Positions 1 to 8,954 of a DNA stretch of 47,500 nt are shown here, in pieces; position 1 is the stretch's first letter, and each line of letters opens with the position of its first letter. This stretch comes from Opitutaceae bacterium. Lineage in GTDB: Bacteria; Verrucomicrobiota; Verrucomicrobiia; Opitutales; Opitutaceae. Under the pieces are notes generated by a model. That model searched no databases and had not been told where the DNA came from. It saw nothing but the letters and a program-made list of their open reading frames with translations. A program made the position numbers and the translations under genes. The stretch covers positions 1-47,500 of the forward strand of contig JAQTYQ010000005.1 in assembly GCA_028688225.1 (NCBI GenBank), written 5' to 3'.

Positions 1-1040
1 CATTTCAACGCCACCTCGCGTGCGTTTGAGGCGACGTGGAAATACCTGCTCGTCGGCGGCACCGGCATCGCCCTGTCGCTCCTGGGCTCCTTCTGCCTCG
101 GCTACGCCCGCTCCGCGGCGGCGGCGGCGGGGATCTCACCTTCGCCGCGCTGACGGCCCAGGGCGCCGGCCTGTCCCGGCCGTGGGTTCTGATCGCTTGG
201 GTGTTCCTGCTCGTCGGCTACGGGACCAAGATGGGCCTCGCTCCGATGCACACCTGGAAACCCGACGCGTATGGCGAAGCTCCCGGAATCGTCGGCGCCA
301 TGCTGGCGGGCGGGGTCACGACGGTGGCGTTCACCGCGGTGCTGCGGGTGCGGGCTGTCGTCGCCGCCGCCGGCGCCGGCGCGGTGGCGGATCACACACT
401 GCTGGCCATCGGCTTGTTCTCCATGCTGGTGGCAGCGCTGTTCCTGTTGGCCACGCGCGACTTCAAACGCATGCTCGCCTACTCGAGCATCGAGCACATG
501 GGCATTCTCGTCATCGGCGCATCGTTCGGTGGCGCCGGCTTGTGGGCGTCCCTGTTTCACGTGTGGAACAACAGCCTGACCAAGGGAGCGATTTTCCTGA
601 GCGCGGGCAACATCCGCCGCGCCGCCGGCGCGCGCACCACGGACGAGGTGAGCGGGATGTCCGCAATCACGCCTCAATCGGCGGCGATCTTCGTCGCCGG
701 CATGTTTGCCATCACCGCCTGCCCGCCGTTCGGACCGTTTTTCAGCGAGCTGGGTGTGATCCGGGCGGCCCTGGCCACCGGCCACCTGACCGCGACCGCG
801 CTGTTTCTCGGCTGTCTCCTGTTTGCCTTCTTCGGCCTGACCCGGCTGGTGTTCGCCATCGTCGACGGGCGGCCACGAGTGGTGTCAACGGCCACAGTCA
901 AACGTTTCCCGGAGACCGCGAGCGTCATTGTGCCGCCTCTCGTGTTGCTGGGGTTGTCATTGTGGCTGGGTCTCGCGACGCCGCCGATCCTGCAACACAC
1001 GTGGGATGCCGCCGTCCAATCGCTTCATCCCGGGCCATGA
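1..1040 (+). CDS. Antiporter-like membrane subunit (HyfF/NuoL-M-N family), 5'-truncated by the window edge and frameshifted
   Basis: Proton/sodium-translocating membrane subunit of the hydrogenase-like complex encoded downstream. Two frames are needed to read it. From base 1, frame 1 gives a typical antiporter helix (FEATWKYLLVGGTGIALS) and then stops at 151-153. From about 125, frame 3 continues with GYGTKMGLAPMHTWKPDAY, the conserved TM7/TM8 region, and then RMLAYSSIEHMG. Both halves align well with the intact paralogue at 4817-6301, so this is one gene with an apparent one-base loss inside a GC-rich CGG repeat at 114-132. It may be a sequencing error or a real mutation. The start lies outside the window. 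The gene ends with TGA at 1038-1040, 118 bp before the next subunit gene. Confidence 0.75.
114..132. repeat. CGG trinucleotide microsatellite at the frameshift site
   Basis: A short run of CGG units ending in GGGG lies exactly where the reading frame of the first gene changes from frame 1 to frame 3. Such tracts are prone both to replication slippage and to sequencing error. Confidence 0.7.
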
Positions 1041-1158
1041 ACGCCGTTCCCGTTAATTGGACTACATGCGCGGCCCGCCTGAAAACATCCGCCGCGGACA
1101 CACTCCAGTATTCGATCGGGCCTGAACCCGGGCCTTCGGGAGCCGTCGAAACATCGCA

Positions 1159-3207
1159 ATGAACTTCACGCCTGCCGTGCTGCTGGTCGCATCGCTCTGT
1201 GGATATGTGATCGGAGCAGGGGGCGGATTGTTGTTCCTGCGGCGTGAGCGGCTGGCAAATCTCTTCTGTTTCGGCGCGACGGCGTTCTCCGCGCTGAACG
1301 GGCTGCTGGCCGCGCTGTTGTTTCTCGCCGGCGCCGCTGGGGCGCCGCCGCCCCAGTTCGAGCTGTTCCCGGCACCGCTGTCTTACCTGCACTTCTCTGT
1401 CCGGCTCGACGCCCTCAGCGCGTTCTTCCTCTTGTTCGTTTCGTTTATCGTCTTCGCCATCGCGACGTATTCGCTCGGTTATGCAAAGGGATACTTCGGC
1501 CGCAAAAGCGTCGGCGTGCTGGGCGCGCTCTTCAATGCGTTGGTGCTGGCCACCACGCTGGTGGTGACGGCGGACAACGTGTGGTCGTTCCTCATCGCCT
1601 GGGAACTCATGGCGCTGACGGCCTACTGCCTGGTGAGCTTCGAGCACGAGAGCGGCGAGACGCGGCGTGCTGGCGTGCTCTACTTCATCATGTCGCACCT
1701 CGACGCTGTGTGCATCATCCTCGGCTTTCTGCTGCTGTATCAAGCCGCGGGCGATTACGGGTTCGCCAGCCTGCACGACATCGGCACGAAGATGCCGCCC
1801 GGCCGCCGCGATGCGGCGTTCCTGCTGTTTCTGGTGGGCTTCGGGATCAAGGCCGGCATCGTGCCGCTGCACATCTGGCTGCCGGCCGCGCATCCGGTCG
1901 CACCCAGCAATGTGTCGGCGTTCATGTCCGGCGTGCTGCTCAAGACCGGCATCTACGGGTTGACGCGCGTGGCCTTCGATTTTCTCGGCCCGCCGCCGTT
2001 GTGGTGGGGCGTGACGGTGCTCACGGTGGGCACGGTCTCCGCCGTGCTCGGCGTGCTCTACGCGCTGATGGAGCACGATCTCAAGCGGCTGCTGGCGTAT
2101 CACAGCATCGAGAACATCGGCATCATCCTCATGGGCCTCGGGGCGGCGCTGATGTTCCTCCACACCGGGCACCCGCTGCTCGCCACGCTCGCGCTCGTCG
2201 CGGGGCTCTATCACACGATCAACCACGCCGTGTTCAAGGGACTGCTGTTCATGGGCGCCGGCGCGGTGGTGCACGCCACGCACACGCGCAACATGGAGGA
2301 ACTGGGCGGGCTGATCAGGCGGATGCCGCAAACGGCACTCTTCTTCCTCATCGGCGCGGTGGCCATCTCCGCGCTACCACCGCTCAATGGCTTCGTCAGC
2401 GAATGGCTGACCTATCAGGCCCTGCTTCAGGGCTTCGGCACCACCGACAGCCTGATGCGGCTGATTTTTCCGCTGAGCGGTGCGATGCTGGCGCTGACGG
2501 GTGCGCTGGCGGCGGCCTGCTTCGTCAAGGCGTTTGGCATCACGTTTCTCGCGCAGCCGCGCAGCGAGCACGCCACCCAGGCGCACGAAGCCGCGCCCAC
2601 GATGCTCCTCGGCATGGGCTTGCTCGCCGCCGCGTGCGTGGCGCTGGGGCTCTTTCCGGTGCAGTTCGTCCGGCTGCTCGACCCGCTGACGCAGCAACTC
2701 ACCGGGCGGCAGCTCAGCGGGCCACTCGGCGCGGCCCACGGTCTCGTGTTGACGTCGCTGACCGAGCGGAGCGGCACGGCGTCCACGCTGGGTCTGGCGC
2801 TGATGGGGCTGTGCCTGCTGCCGATTCCGTTCGCGCTGGCGTGGGTCTTCGGGCGGCGGGCGCAGGTTCGGATCGGTCCGACGTGGGACTGTGGCCAGCG
2901 CAGCCTGACGCCGCGAATGGAATATACCGCGACCGGCTTTTCGAAGCCGCTGCGGATGGTGTTCAAGGCGCTGTTCCGGCCGCACCGCGAGGTGCAGCGC
3001 GAATACGATTTTTCGCCTTACTTCGCCAAGAACCTCCGGTTCGACAGCCATGTGGAGGAGGTTTTCGAGCAAAAAATCTACCGGCCGGCGCGGCTGATGA
3101 TTCTGCGCGCTTCGCGGCGCGTGCAAGCGCTCCAGGCCGGCAGCATTCACGCCTACCTGCTCTATATTTTCAGCACGCTCGTGCTGCTGCTGCTGTTCGC
3201 CGTATGA
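1159..3207 (+). CDS. Hydrogenase-4 subunit B-like antiporter-type membrane subunit (HyfB/NuoL-M-like)
   Basis: Large polytopic inner-membrane protein of 682 residues, expected to form part of the ion-pumping arm of the complex. The central part is a standard antiporter-like domain: helix TM5 with WSFLIAWELMALTAYCLVS, then GFGIKAGIVPLHIWLPAAHP with the conserved Lys and His residues, and RLLAYHSIENIGIILMG. The C-terminal 110 residues carry the HyfB-type extension (TWDCGQ, YTATGFSKPLR, a basic stretch, a final anchoring helix). Length fits HyfB (about 670 residues). The stop overlaps the next start in ATGA (3204-3207), so translation of the two is probably coupled. It is the second of three antiporter-like subunits in this operon. 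Confidence 0.88.
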   Translation: MNFTPAVLLVASLCGYVIGAGGGLLFLRRERLANLFCFGATAFSALNGLLAALLFLAGAAGAPPPQFELFPAPLSYLHFSVRLDALSAFFLLFVSFIVFAIATYSLGYAKGYFGRKSVGVLGALFNALVLATTLVVTADNVWSFLIAWELMALTAYCLVSFEHESGETRRAGVLYFIMSHLDAVCIILGFLLLYQAAGDYGFASLHDIGTKMPPGRRDAAFLLFLVGFGIKAGIVPLHIWLPAAHPVAPSNVSAFMSGVLLKTGIYGLTRVAFDFLGPPPLWWGVTVLTVGTVSAVLGVLYALMEHDLKRLLAYHSIENIGIILMGLGAALMFLHTGHPLLATLALVAGLYHTINHAVFKGLLFMGAGAVVHATHTRNMEELGGLIRRMPQTALFFLIGAVAISALPPLNGFVSEWLTYQALLQGFGTTDSLMRLIFPLSGAMLALTGALAAACFVKAFGITFLAQPRSEHATQAHEAAPTMLLGMGLLAAACVALGLFPVQFVRLLDPLTQQLTGRQLSGPLGAAHGLVLTSLTERSGTASTLGLALMGLCLLPIPFALAWVFGRRAQVRIGPTWDCGQRSLTPRMEYTATGFSKPLRMVFKALFRPHREVQREYDFSPYFAKNLRFDSHVEEVFEQKIYRPARLMILRASRRVQALQAGSIHAYLLYIFSTLVLLLLFAV

Positions 3208-4148
3208 ACGTCGATCTCTACGCCGCCGTTGCGCAGATCGCGCTCTTGCTCCTGCTGGCGCCGCTGCTGAGCGGACTGATCAGGAACTGGAAGGCGAAGC
3301 TCCAGAATCGGCGCGGCGCGCGCATCTGGCAGCCGTATTTCGACCTCGTGAAATATCTGCGCAAGGACCAGGTGATTTCAGAGCATGCCTCGTGGCTCTT
3401 CCGCGTCACGCCGGTCGTGGTGTTCCTCACGGCGCTGGCGGCGGGACTGATGGTGCCGCTGGTCACCGCGCATGCGCCGCTGGGTCTGTTTGGCGGCGCG
3501 CTCGTGGTGGTGGGCGTGCTGGCGCTGGGCCGGTTTTTCCTGGCGTTGGGCGGGCTGGATCCGGCAACGACGTTTGGCGGCATGGGCAGCAGTCGCGAGA
3601 TGACCATCGCCGCCCTCGCCGAGCCGGCGCTGATGCTCGCGATCTTCACCGTGGCGATCACGGCGGGATCGACGAACCTCGGCGAAATCGTCCTGGCGGG
3701 ACAGGGACCGGGCTGGAAGTTTCTCGATGCGCCGCACGCGCTGGCGTTCGCCGCGATGTTCGTCGTCCTGCTCGCCGAGACGGGGCGGGTCCCGGTGGAC
3801 AACCCGGCCACGCACCTGGAGCTGACGATGATTCACGAAGCGATGATCCTGGAATACTCCGGCCGCAGTCTCGCCTTCGTGGAATGGGGCGCGGCCATCA
3901 AGCAGCTCGTCCTCATGGCGCTGCTGGTAAACTTGTTCTTCCCGCTGGGCCTGGCCCCCGGCGCCACGCCCGCGGCCTGCGGCGCCGGCCTGGCGTTTCT
4001 CGCCGCCAAGCTGCTCGTCCTGGCGGGCGCGGTGGTGCTGGTCGAATTCACCAACGCGAAGCTGCGCCTGTTCCGCGTCCCGGACCTGCTGAGCGCCGCG
4101 TTCATGCTCGGCACGCTCGCGCTGGTTTCGACGTTTCTCTTTCGATGA
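3204..4148 (+). CDS. HyfC/NuoH-like membrane subunit
   Basis: Membrane subunit of 314 residues of the NuoH/HyfC/EchB family, which connects the peripheral electron-transfer arm to the antiporter-like subunits. Visible family marks are the cytoplasmic loop with YFDLVKYLRKD, GGMGSSREMTIAALAEPALML, and the acidic loop LLAETGRVPVDNPATHLELT followed by MIHEAMILEYSGR. Several glutamates thought to shape the quinone/ion cavity in complex I relatives are kept. The start is the ATG at 3204, which overlaps the stop of the preceding gene; a longer in-frame reading upstream is a shadow of that gene. It overlaps the following gene by ATGA at 4145-4148. Nothing is missing relative to the family. Confidence 0.9.
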   Translation: MNVDLYAAVAQIALLLLLAPLLSGLIRNWKAKLQNRRGARIWQPYFDLVKYLRKDQVISEHASWLFRVTPVVVFLTALAAGLMVPLVTAHAPLGLFGGALVVVGVLALGRFFLALGGLDPATTFGGMGSSREMTIAALAEPALMLAIFTVAITAGSTNLGEIVLAGQGPGWKFLDAPHALAFAAMFVVLLAETGRVPVDNPATHLELTMIHEAMILEYSGRSLAFVEWGAAIKQLVLMALLVNLFFPLGLAPGATPAACGAGLAFLAAKLLVLAGAVVLVEFTNAKLRLFRVPDLLSAAFMLGTLALVSTFLFR

Positions 4149-4813
4149 ATCTCCCCTCCACCGATCTCGGCTCACGACTGATCACGCTGCTCGCCACGCT
4201 CATGCTGGTGCTGCAGCTCCTGCTCGTCGTCCAGCGGATGCTCATCGTCAACATCCGGCTCTTCGCCCTCCAGTCGCTGCTCCTCTCCGGCATCGCCACC
4301 GTCGTGGCCTTCGCCTACGGCGCGTGGCATGTCCTGGCCGTTGCCGTGCTGACGTTGATCGGCAAGGTGATCTTTCTCCCGTGGCTGCTCCAGCGCCTGG
4401 TGCGCCGGATCAAGATCGAACAGGAAATCCATCCGTTCGTGAACATGCCGGCCTCGATGCTCATCTGCGGCGCGTTGACCGTGCTGTCCTACGTCGTCGC
4501 GCGGCCTTTCACGTCACTGGCCCGGCTGGGCAGCAACACGCTGCCCGTCGCCCTCGCCCTCCTGCTGACCGGCATGTTCCTGATGATCAACCGGCGCAAA
4601 GCCATCACGCAGGTGCTGGCGCTCCTCACGACCGAAAACGGCATGATGCTCGCAGCGATCGCGCTCACGACCTACGGCATGCCGCTCGTGGTCGAGATCG
4701 GGATCTTCTTCGATGTGGTCGTCGCGGTGATGGTGCTGGGCATCCTGGTGTTTCGCATCCGCGAGTCGTTCGACTCGATGGACGTGAGCAAGCTGAACGA
4801 GCTGAAGGGCTGA
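4145..4813 (+). CDS. HyfE-like membrane subunit
   Basis: Small hydrophobic subunit of 222 residues with about six or seven predicted membrane helices, matching HyfE of hydrogenase 4 (about 216 residues), whose C-terminal half is NuoK-like. Marks include IGKVIFLPWLLQRLVRRIKIEQEI and the GMFLMINRRKAITQVLALLTTENG segment; NuoK-like membrane glutamates are seen in TTENG and VEIGIFFD. It sits between the HyfC-like and HyfF-like genes, the same order as in hyf operons. It is translationally coupled to its upstream neighbour through ATGA and ends three bases before the start of the next gene. Confidence 0.85.
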   Translation: MNLPSTDLGSRLITLLATLMLVLQLLLVVQRMLIVNIRLFALQSLLLSGIATVVAFAYGAWHVLAVAVLTLIGKVIFLPWLLQRLVRRIKIEQEIHPFVNMPASMLICGALTVLSYVVARPFTSLARLGSNTLPVALALLLTGMFLMINRRKAITQVLALLTTENGMMLAAIALTTYGMPLVVEIGIFFDVVVAVMVLGILVFRIRESFDSMDVSKLNELKG

Positions 4814-4816
4814 CCC

Positions 4817-6301
4817 ATGCTGTTGACCTTCCTCCTTCTCACCCCGGTGGTCGTGGCGCTTCTCTGCCTGGTCGCCCGGCCCCGGATCCTGCTGGAGGCG
4901 CTCAACGTCGCCGGCTTCGCGATCGGCCTCGGGCTGGGCCTGAAGCTCGTGCGCACCGTGCTGGCCCGGGACGGCGCCGCCGTGACGGCGTGGGGAGAGT
5001 TTTTGCGCGCGGACGCGCTCAGCGCGTGGATGGGGCTGCTCATCTCCGTGGTCGCGCTGATCTCGGTAATTTACGCCGTGGGCTATTTCCGGCGCGACTT
5101 GGCCGCGGGTGCGGTGACGGCGCAGCGCGTGCGCGAATTCTATGTGCTGACGCCGCTGTTCGCGACGGGCATGCTTCTCGTCGTCCTGGCGAACAACCTC
5201 GGCGTGATGTGGGCGGCCGTCGAAATCACCGCGTTGTCCTCCGTGCTGCTGGTGGCACTCTACAACCACCCCACCTCGCTCGAAGCAGCGTGGAAATACA
5301 TCATGCTCGGCAGCGTGGGCCTGGTGCTGGCGCTCTTCGGGACAATCTTTGCCTATGCCGCAGCCGTCAGCCCGTCCGCCGGCACGGCCCTCCCCAGTTT
5401 CAACTGGTCGAGGCTGCTGGCGATGGCGCCGCAACTGGACCCCAACCTGGTGAGGCTCGCATTCATCTTCGTGCTCGTCGGCTACGGCACGAAGGCCGGC
5501 CTCGCGCCGATGCACACCTGGCTGCCGGACGCGCACAGCGAGGCGCCGTCCCCCACGAGCGCGATGCTCTCCGGCGTGTCGCTGAAAATCGCCGTCTACG
5601 CGCTGCTGCGCTTTCACATTCTCACCGCGGCGTGTCTGGGCGCGGACTTCAGCCGGCACCTGCTCCTCGGCTTCGGGCTGTGCTCGATGGTGCTGGCCGG
5701 GCCGTTCATCCTCACGCAGAAAAACCTCAAGCGGATGCTCGCATATTCGAGCCTGGAGCATGTCGGCCTGATCTGCGCCGCCGTGGGCTTGAACGCCCCG
5801 CTCGCCGTCTTCGGCGCGCTGCTCCACATGGGCTATCACGCGCTGACCAAGCCGGTGCTGTTCTTCGCGGCCGGCAACATCCACCAGCATTATCATACGC
5901 TCGATTTCCGTCGCATCGGTGGCGGACTGGCGCACACCATGCCGGCGACCGCCCTCGCGCTGGGCTTGGCCGCCGTCGCGGTGAGCGGGCTGCCGCCGTT
6001 CGGGTTGTTTGTGAGTGAGTTGACGATCCTGGCTGGCGGGTTTGCCTCCGGCCACGTCTGGGTCAGCGTCGTGATGCTCGCATCTCTGTTCGTAGTCTTC
6101 TGCGGTGTGCTGAACAAGCTGGCCGGTCTCGTCCTTGGCCCGGTCCGCGCCGATGCCCCGCCGCGTCAACCCATGGCCGTCGGTCGCGTCGTGGCGATGA
6201 GCCTGCCCCTCGTCGCGCTGCTGTTGTTTTCCCTCTGGGTGCCGGCGTCCCTCCGGCAGTTGCTTGAACTGGCGGCCAGCATCATTCACGGAACGCCATG
6301 A
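4817..6301 (+). CDS. HyfF-like antiporter-type membrane subunit (intact)
   Basis: Polytopic membrane protein of 494 residues with about 14 helices, of the NuoL/M/N and HyfF family; a likely H+ or Na+ channel of the complex. It shows MWAAVEITALSSVLLVALY with the conserved TM5 Glu, AAWKYIMLGSVGLVLALFG, VGYGTKAGLAPMHTWLPDAH with the pumping Lys and His, and RMLAYSSLEHVGLICAA. It is a close paralogue of the broken gene at 1-1040, so the operon has two HyfF-type subunits plus one HyfB-type subunit. The start ATG at 4817 follows the HyfE stop at once; the stop overlaps the next start as ATGA at 6298-6301. Confidence 0.88.
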   Translation: MLLTFLLLTPVVVALLCLVARPRILLEALNVAGFAIGLGLGLKLVRTVLARDGAAVTAWGEFLRADALSAWMGLLISVVALISVIYAVGYFRRDLAAGAVTAQRVREFYVLTPLFATGMLLVVLANNLGVMWAAVEITALSSVLLVALYNHPTSLEAAWKYIMLGSVGLVLALFGTIFAYAAAVSPSAGTALPSFNWSRLLAMAPQLDPNLVRLAFIFVLVGYGTKAGLAPMHTWLPDAHSEAPSPTSAMLSGVSLKIAVYALLRFHILTAACLGADFSRHLLLGFGLCSMVLAGPFILTQKNLKRMLAYSSLEHVGLICAAVGLNAPLAVFGALLHMGYHALTKPVLFFAAGNIHQHYHTLDFRRIGGGLAHTMPATALALGLAAVAVSGLPPFGLFVSELTILAGGFASGHVWVSVVMLASLFVVFCGVLNKLAGLVLGPVRADAPPRQPMAVGRVVAMSLPLVALLLFSLWVPASLRQLLELAASIIHGTP

Positions 6302-7893
6302 ATCTGCTCCCCTCCTTTTGCTCCATCCTCGAGGACCTGACCCAGCGGTTTGGTGCGCAGATTCAGCATGCTCCCGCGCCGCAGCCGGACGAACTCCACC
6401 TGCACGTCCCGTTGGAACTCGCCGGGGCGCTCTGCTCCACGTTCTACAAGAAATACCACGGCCGGCTCACCGGCGTATTCGCCGAGGACGCCCGCGCCGC
6501 GGAGCATGCGTTTTTTGTTTATTACCTCTATGCCCTCGACGCGGCGCCCGGCTTTGTTCTCGTGCGCGTGCCGGTTCCTCCAGACAAGCCCGAGCTGGAC
6601 TCGGTCACCGAGGCGGTGCCGGCGGCGAACTGGCAGGAACGCGAAATCCAGGACTTGTTCGGCATCAAACTGCGCGGTCATCCCAACCCGCGACGCTGCG
6701 TGCTGCACGACGACTGGCCGGAAGTTTACCCGCTGCGCAAAGACTTCGATTTGCGCACGAAGCTGCCGCCCTTCACGGGCGTGCGGCACAAGTTCCGCGA
6801 GGTCGAAGGGGAAGGCGTGTTTCAAGTCCCCGTCGGCCCGGTGCATGCGGGCATCATCGAGCCGGGCCACTTTCTTTTCAGCGTCGCCGGCGAGCCGGTG
6901 CTCTATCTGCAACTGCGGATGTTTTACGTCCACAAAGGCATCGAGAAGCTTTTCGAGGCCCTGCCCATTCCCCATTGCGTCCGGCTGGCGGAGAGCATTT
7001 CTGGCGATTCCAGCTTCGCGCACGCGACCGCCTTTTGCCATGCGGTCGAGCGTGCCGCTGGCGTCGAAGCGCCGGCGCGGGCCCGCGCGCTCCGCACGCT
7101 CTGCCTCGAACTGGAGCGCCTCTACAACCATGTCGCCGACATCGGCGCGATTTGCACAGACGTGGCGTTCGTCACGGCCCACATGCACGCGATGCGGCTC
7201 AAGGAGCGGGTGCTGCGCGTCAACGAAGAGCTCACCGGCAATCGCCTGTTGCGCGGCATGGCGTGCATCGGCGGCGTGCGGTATGATTTCGAAGCCGGCC
7301 AACTCCGTGCACTGATGATGCTCGTGGACGGATTCGAGAAGGAATTCCACAACCTGGTCGGATTGATTCGCGGCAACTCCGGCACCCGCGACCGGCTGGA
7401 AACGACCGGCGTGCTCACGCCCGAAGTCGCGCGCGACCTCGGGATCGTCGGTATCGCGGGCCGGGCGTCCGGCTTCGACCATGACCTGCGCCGCGACTTC
7501 CCACACGCTTTCTACGACCAGGTGCGGTTCGCCGTGCCCGTCTTCACCGAAGGCGATGTGCAACACCGCATGGTCGTTCGGCGGGAGGAACTTTTCCAAT
7601 CGTTCGGCATCATCCGGCAGGTGCTGGAAAAGATGCCCGGCGGCCCCATTCAGACGAAGATTGAAGAAGTGCCGCCCGACCGCGTGGCGCTCGGCTTTGT
7701 CGAGGGCTGGCGGGGCGAGATCTTCCATTGGATTCGCACCGCCCCCGGCAACCGGCTGGCGCGCTGCAAAGTCAAAGACCCATCGCTGCAAAACTGGCCG
7801 GCGCTAAGCGAGGCCATCCTGGGCAACATCATCCCGGATTTCCCGGTCGTGAACAAAAGCTTCAACCTGTCCTATTCGGGCACGGACCGCTGA
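6298..7893 (+). CDS. Group-4-hydrogenase-like large subunit (NuoC-NuoD fusion, HyfG/HycE-like) without [NiFe] ligands, module 1
   Basis: Peripheral subunit of 531 residues. Residues 1-150 are NuoC-like, ending in the signature ANWQEREIQDLFGIKLRGHP; the rest is NuoD/hydrogenase-large-subunit-like (GPVHAGIIEPGHF, LELERLYNHVADIGA). In true HycE/HyfG the metal is held by a CxxC near the middle and a CxxC near the end. Here the first reads ESISGDSSFAH (Ser235 and Ser238 in place of Cys) and the second NLSYSGTDR (Ser525 and Gly528 in place of Cys). All four ligands are gone, so it cannot bind [NiFe] and is best called an Ehr-type subunit. It should couple ferredoxin or another donor to a quinone-like or unknown acceptor; the reaction is not known. 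No C-terminal maturation tail is present. Confidence 0.88.
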   Translation: MNLLPSFCSILEDLTQRFGAQIQHAPAPQPDELHLHVPLELAGALCSTFYKKYHGRLTGVFAEDARAAEHAFFVYYLYALDAAPGFVLVRVPVPPDKPELDSVTEAVPAANWQEREIQDLFGIKLRGHPNPRRCVLHDDWPEVYPLRKDFDLRTKLPPFTGVRHKFREVEGEGVFQVPVGPVHAGIIEPGHFLFSVAGEPVLYLQLRMFYVHKGIEKLFEALPIPHCVRLAESISGDSSFAHATAFCHAVERAAGVEAPARARALRTLCLELERLYNHVADIGAICTDVAFVTAHMHAMRLKERVLRVNEELTGNRLLRGMACIGGVRYDFEAGQLRALMMLVDGFEKEFHNLVGLIRGNSGTRDRLETTGVLTPEVARDLGIVGIAGRASGFDHDLRRDFPHAFYDQVRFAVPVFTEGDVQHRMVVRREELFQSFGIIRQVLEKMPGGPIQTKIEEVPPDRVALGFVEGWRGEIFHWIRTAPGNRLARCKVKDPSLQNWPALSEAILGNIIPDFPVVNKSFNLSYSGTDR

Positions 7894-7895
7894 CT

Positions 7896-8792
7896 ATGTT
7901 CGAAACCCTCCGCCAAAGTTTAAAGACCGGCGTCGTCACGACGAGCTACCCGCAGACGCCGCCGGACGTCTCCGCCCACGCGCGCGGCCGGCCGGAGATT
8001 GACTGGGCCAACTGGAAGGACGCCCGCCCCGCCGCCGCCATTTGCCCCACCGGCGCCATTGAATTCAGCGCCGAGCCGGCCGGCCGCTCCGTCACGCTCG
8101 ACCTCGGCAAGTGCATCTTCTGCGGATTGTGCGCCGACGTGGATCCGGCCATCCGCATGACCAGCCAGTGTGAACTCGCCGCCAACTCCCGTCACCGTCT
8201 GCGGCACACGGCCCGGTATCAGTTGAATGACGATGGCACCCAGCGCGGTTTGCCGGCGGTTCCCGCGACAGCGCGCGCAAACGCCGAGTCCATCGCGCCG
8301 GCCGGCCGGCAACTCCAGGCTCGCATCCGGTCGGTGCTGGGCCGCTCGCTGCACATCCGCGAAGTCGACGCGGGTTCCTGCAACGGCTGCGAAGTCGAAA
8401 TCAACGGCCTGAACAGCCCCGTCTATGACATCGAGCGTTTTGGCATCCATTTCGTTGCCTCGCCGCGCCACGCCGACATGCTGCTGGTAACCGGCCCGGT
8501 GACGCGCAACATGGAACTGGCGCTGCGCAAGACCTACGACGCCATGCCCGCGCCACGCCTCGTGGTCGCCGTCGGCGCGTGTGGTTGTTCGGGCGGCATC
8601 TTTGGGCAAAACTATGCCACTTGCGGCGGCGTGGACGCAATCATCCCCGTGGATGTTTACATCCCCGGCTGTCCTCCCAATCCACACGCGCTCCTGCACG
8701 GAATTCTGCTGGCCATCGGGCGCCTCCCGTCGGGCGCGCCGTTGCAGAAACGTTCTGCCGGTGGAGCCGCGGAAGATCCTGGAGCCGTTTGA
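7896..8792 (+). CDS. Ferredoxin-NuoB fusion small subunit with intact N2 site, module 1
   Basis: Electron-transfer subunit of 298 residues joining a HyfH-like ferredoxin (about 40-95) to a NuoB/HyfI-like domain (about 140-280). The N2-type [4Fe-4S] ligands are visible: C162 and C165 in SCNGCEVE, C229 or C231 in GACGCSGG, and C259 in PGCPPNP. The ferredoxin part is reduced: only C50 (ICPTGAI) and C73, C76, C79 (CIFCGLC) remain, with Asp83 where the fourth Cys of the second motif is expected. That leaves enough ligands for one [4Fe-4S] cluster rather than two. The ATG at 7896 lies two bases after the large-subunit stop. Domain fusion and cluster loss together suggest a short electron path into N2. 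Confidence 0.87.
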   Translation: MFETLRQSLKTGVVTTSYPQTPPDVSAHARGRPEIDWANWKDARPAAAICPTGAIEFSAEPAGRSVTLDLGKCIFCGLCADVDPAIRMTSQCELAANSRHRLRHTARYQLNDDGTQRGLPAVPATARANAESIAPAGRQLQARIRSVLGRSLHIREVDAGSCNGCEVEINGLNSPVYDIERFGIHFVASPRHADMLLVTGPVTRNMELALRKTYDAMPAPRLVVAVGACGCSGGIFGQNYATCGGVDAIIPVDVYIPGCPPNPHALLHGILLAIGRLPSGAPLQKRSAGGAAEDPGAV

Positions 8793-8859
8793 AACCCGAT
8801 TTTGCGACCCTTATGCCCTTTTGCCTGTTTAATACCGACGTGATCGCGCAGTATCTGAA

Positions 8860-8930
8860 TCTGACCGGTGCCGGCATCGACCGGCCGGTCAAGAATGGCG
8901 GCATCCCGCCCTCTTGAAAAATCAAGCAAT
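8860..8930. repeat. Short inverted repeat between the two peripheral modules
   Basis: In the 162-bp gap between the first and second module there is an imperfect hairpin (GGCGG-catc-CCGCC with flanking AAGA/CTCTT pairing) around 8894-8922. An ACCGG/CCGGT pair lies just upstream. No T-run follows, so it is not a classical terminator. It may reduce read-through or stabilise mRNA between the modules. Confidence 0.35.
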
Positions 8931-8954
8931 TCCGTGCCACCATTTGACCGAGTC

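Noticed and set aside
925..2331. Long minus-strand open frame opposite the HyfB-like gene
   Set aside because: High-GC shadow: composition rich in Arg, His, Gln and Glu with no family similarity, fully antisense to a well-conserved gene. The same applies to other long antisense frames, such as those at 4514-6289, 28019-29863 and 35550-37448.
6298..7893. A true [NiFe] hydrogenase-4 or formate hydrogenlyase
   Set aside because: All four metal-binding Cys are replaced in both large subunits, there is no C-terminal maturation peptide, and no hyp genes or formate dehydrogenase are in the window.
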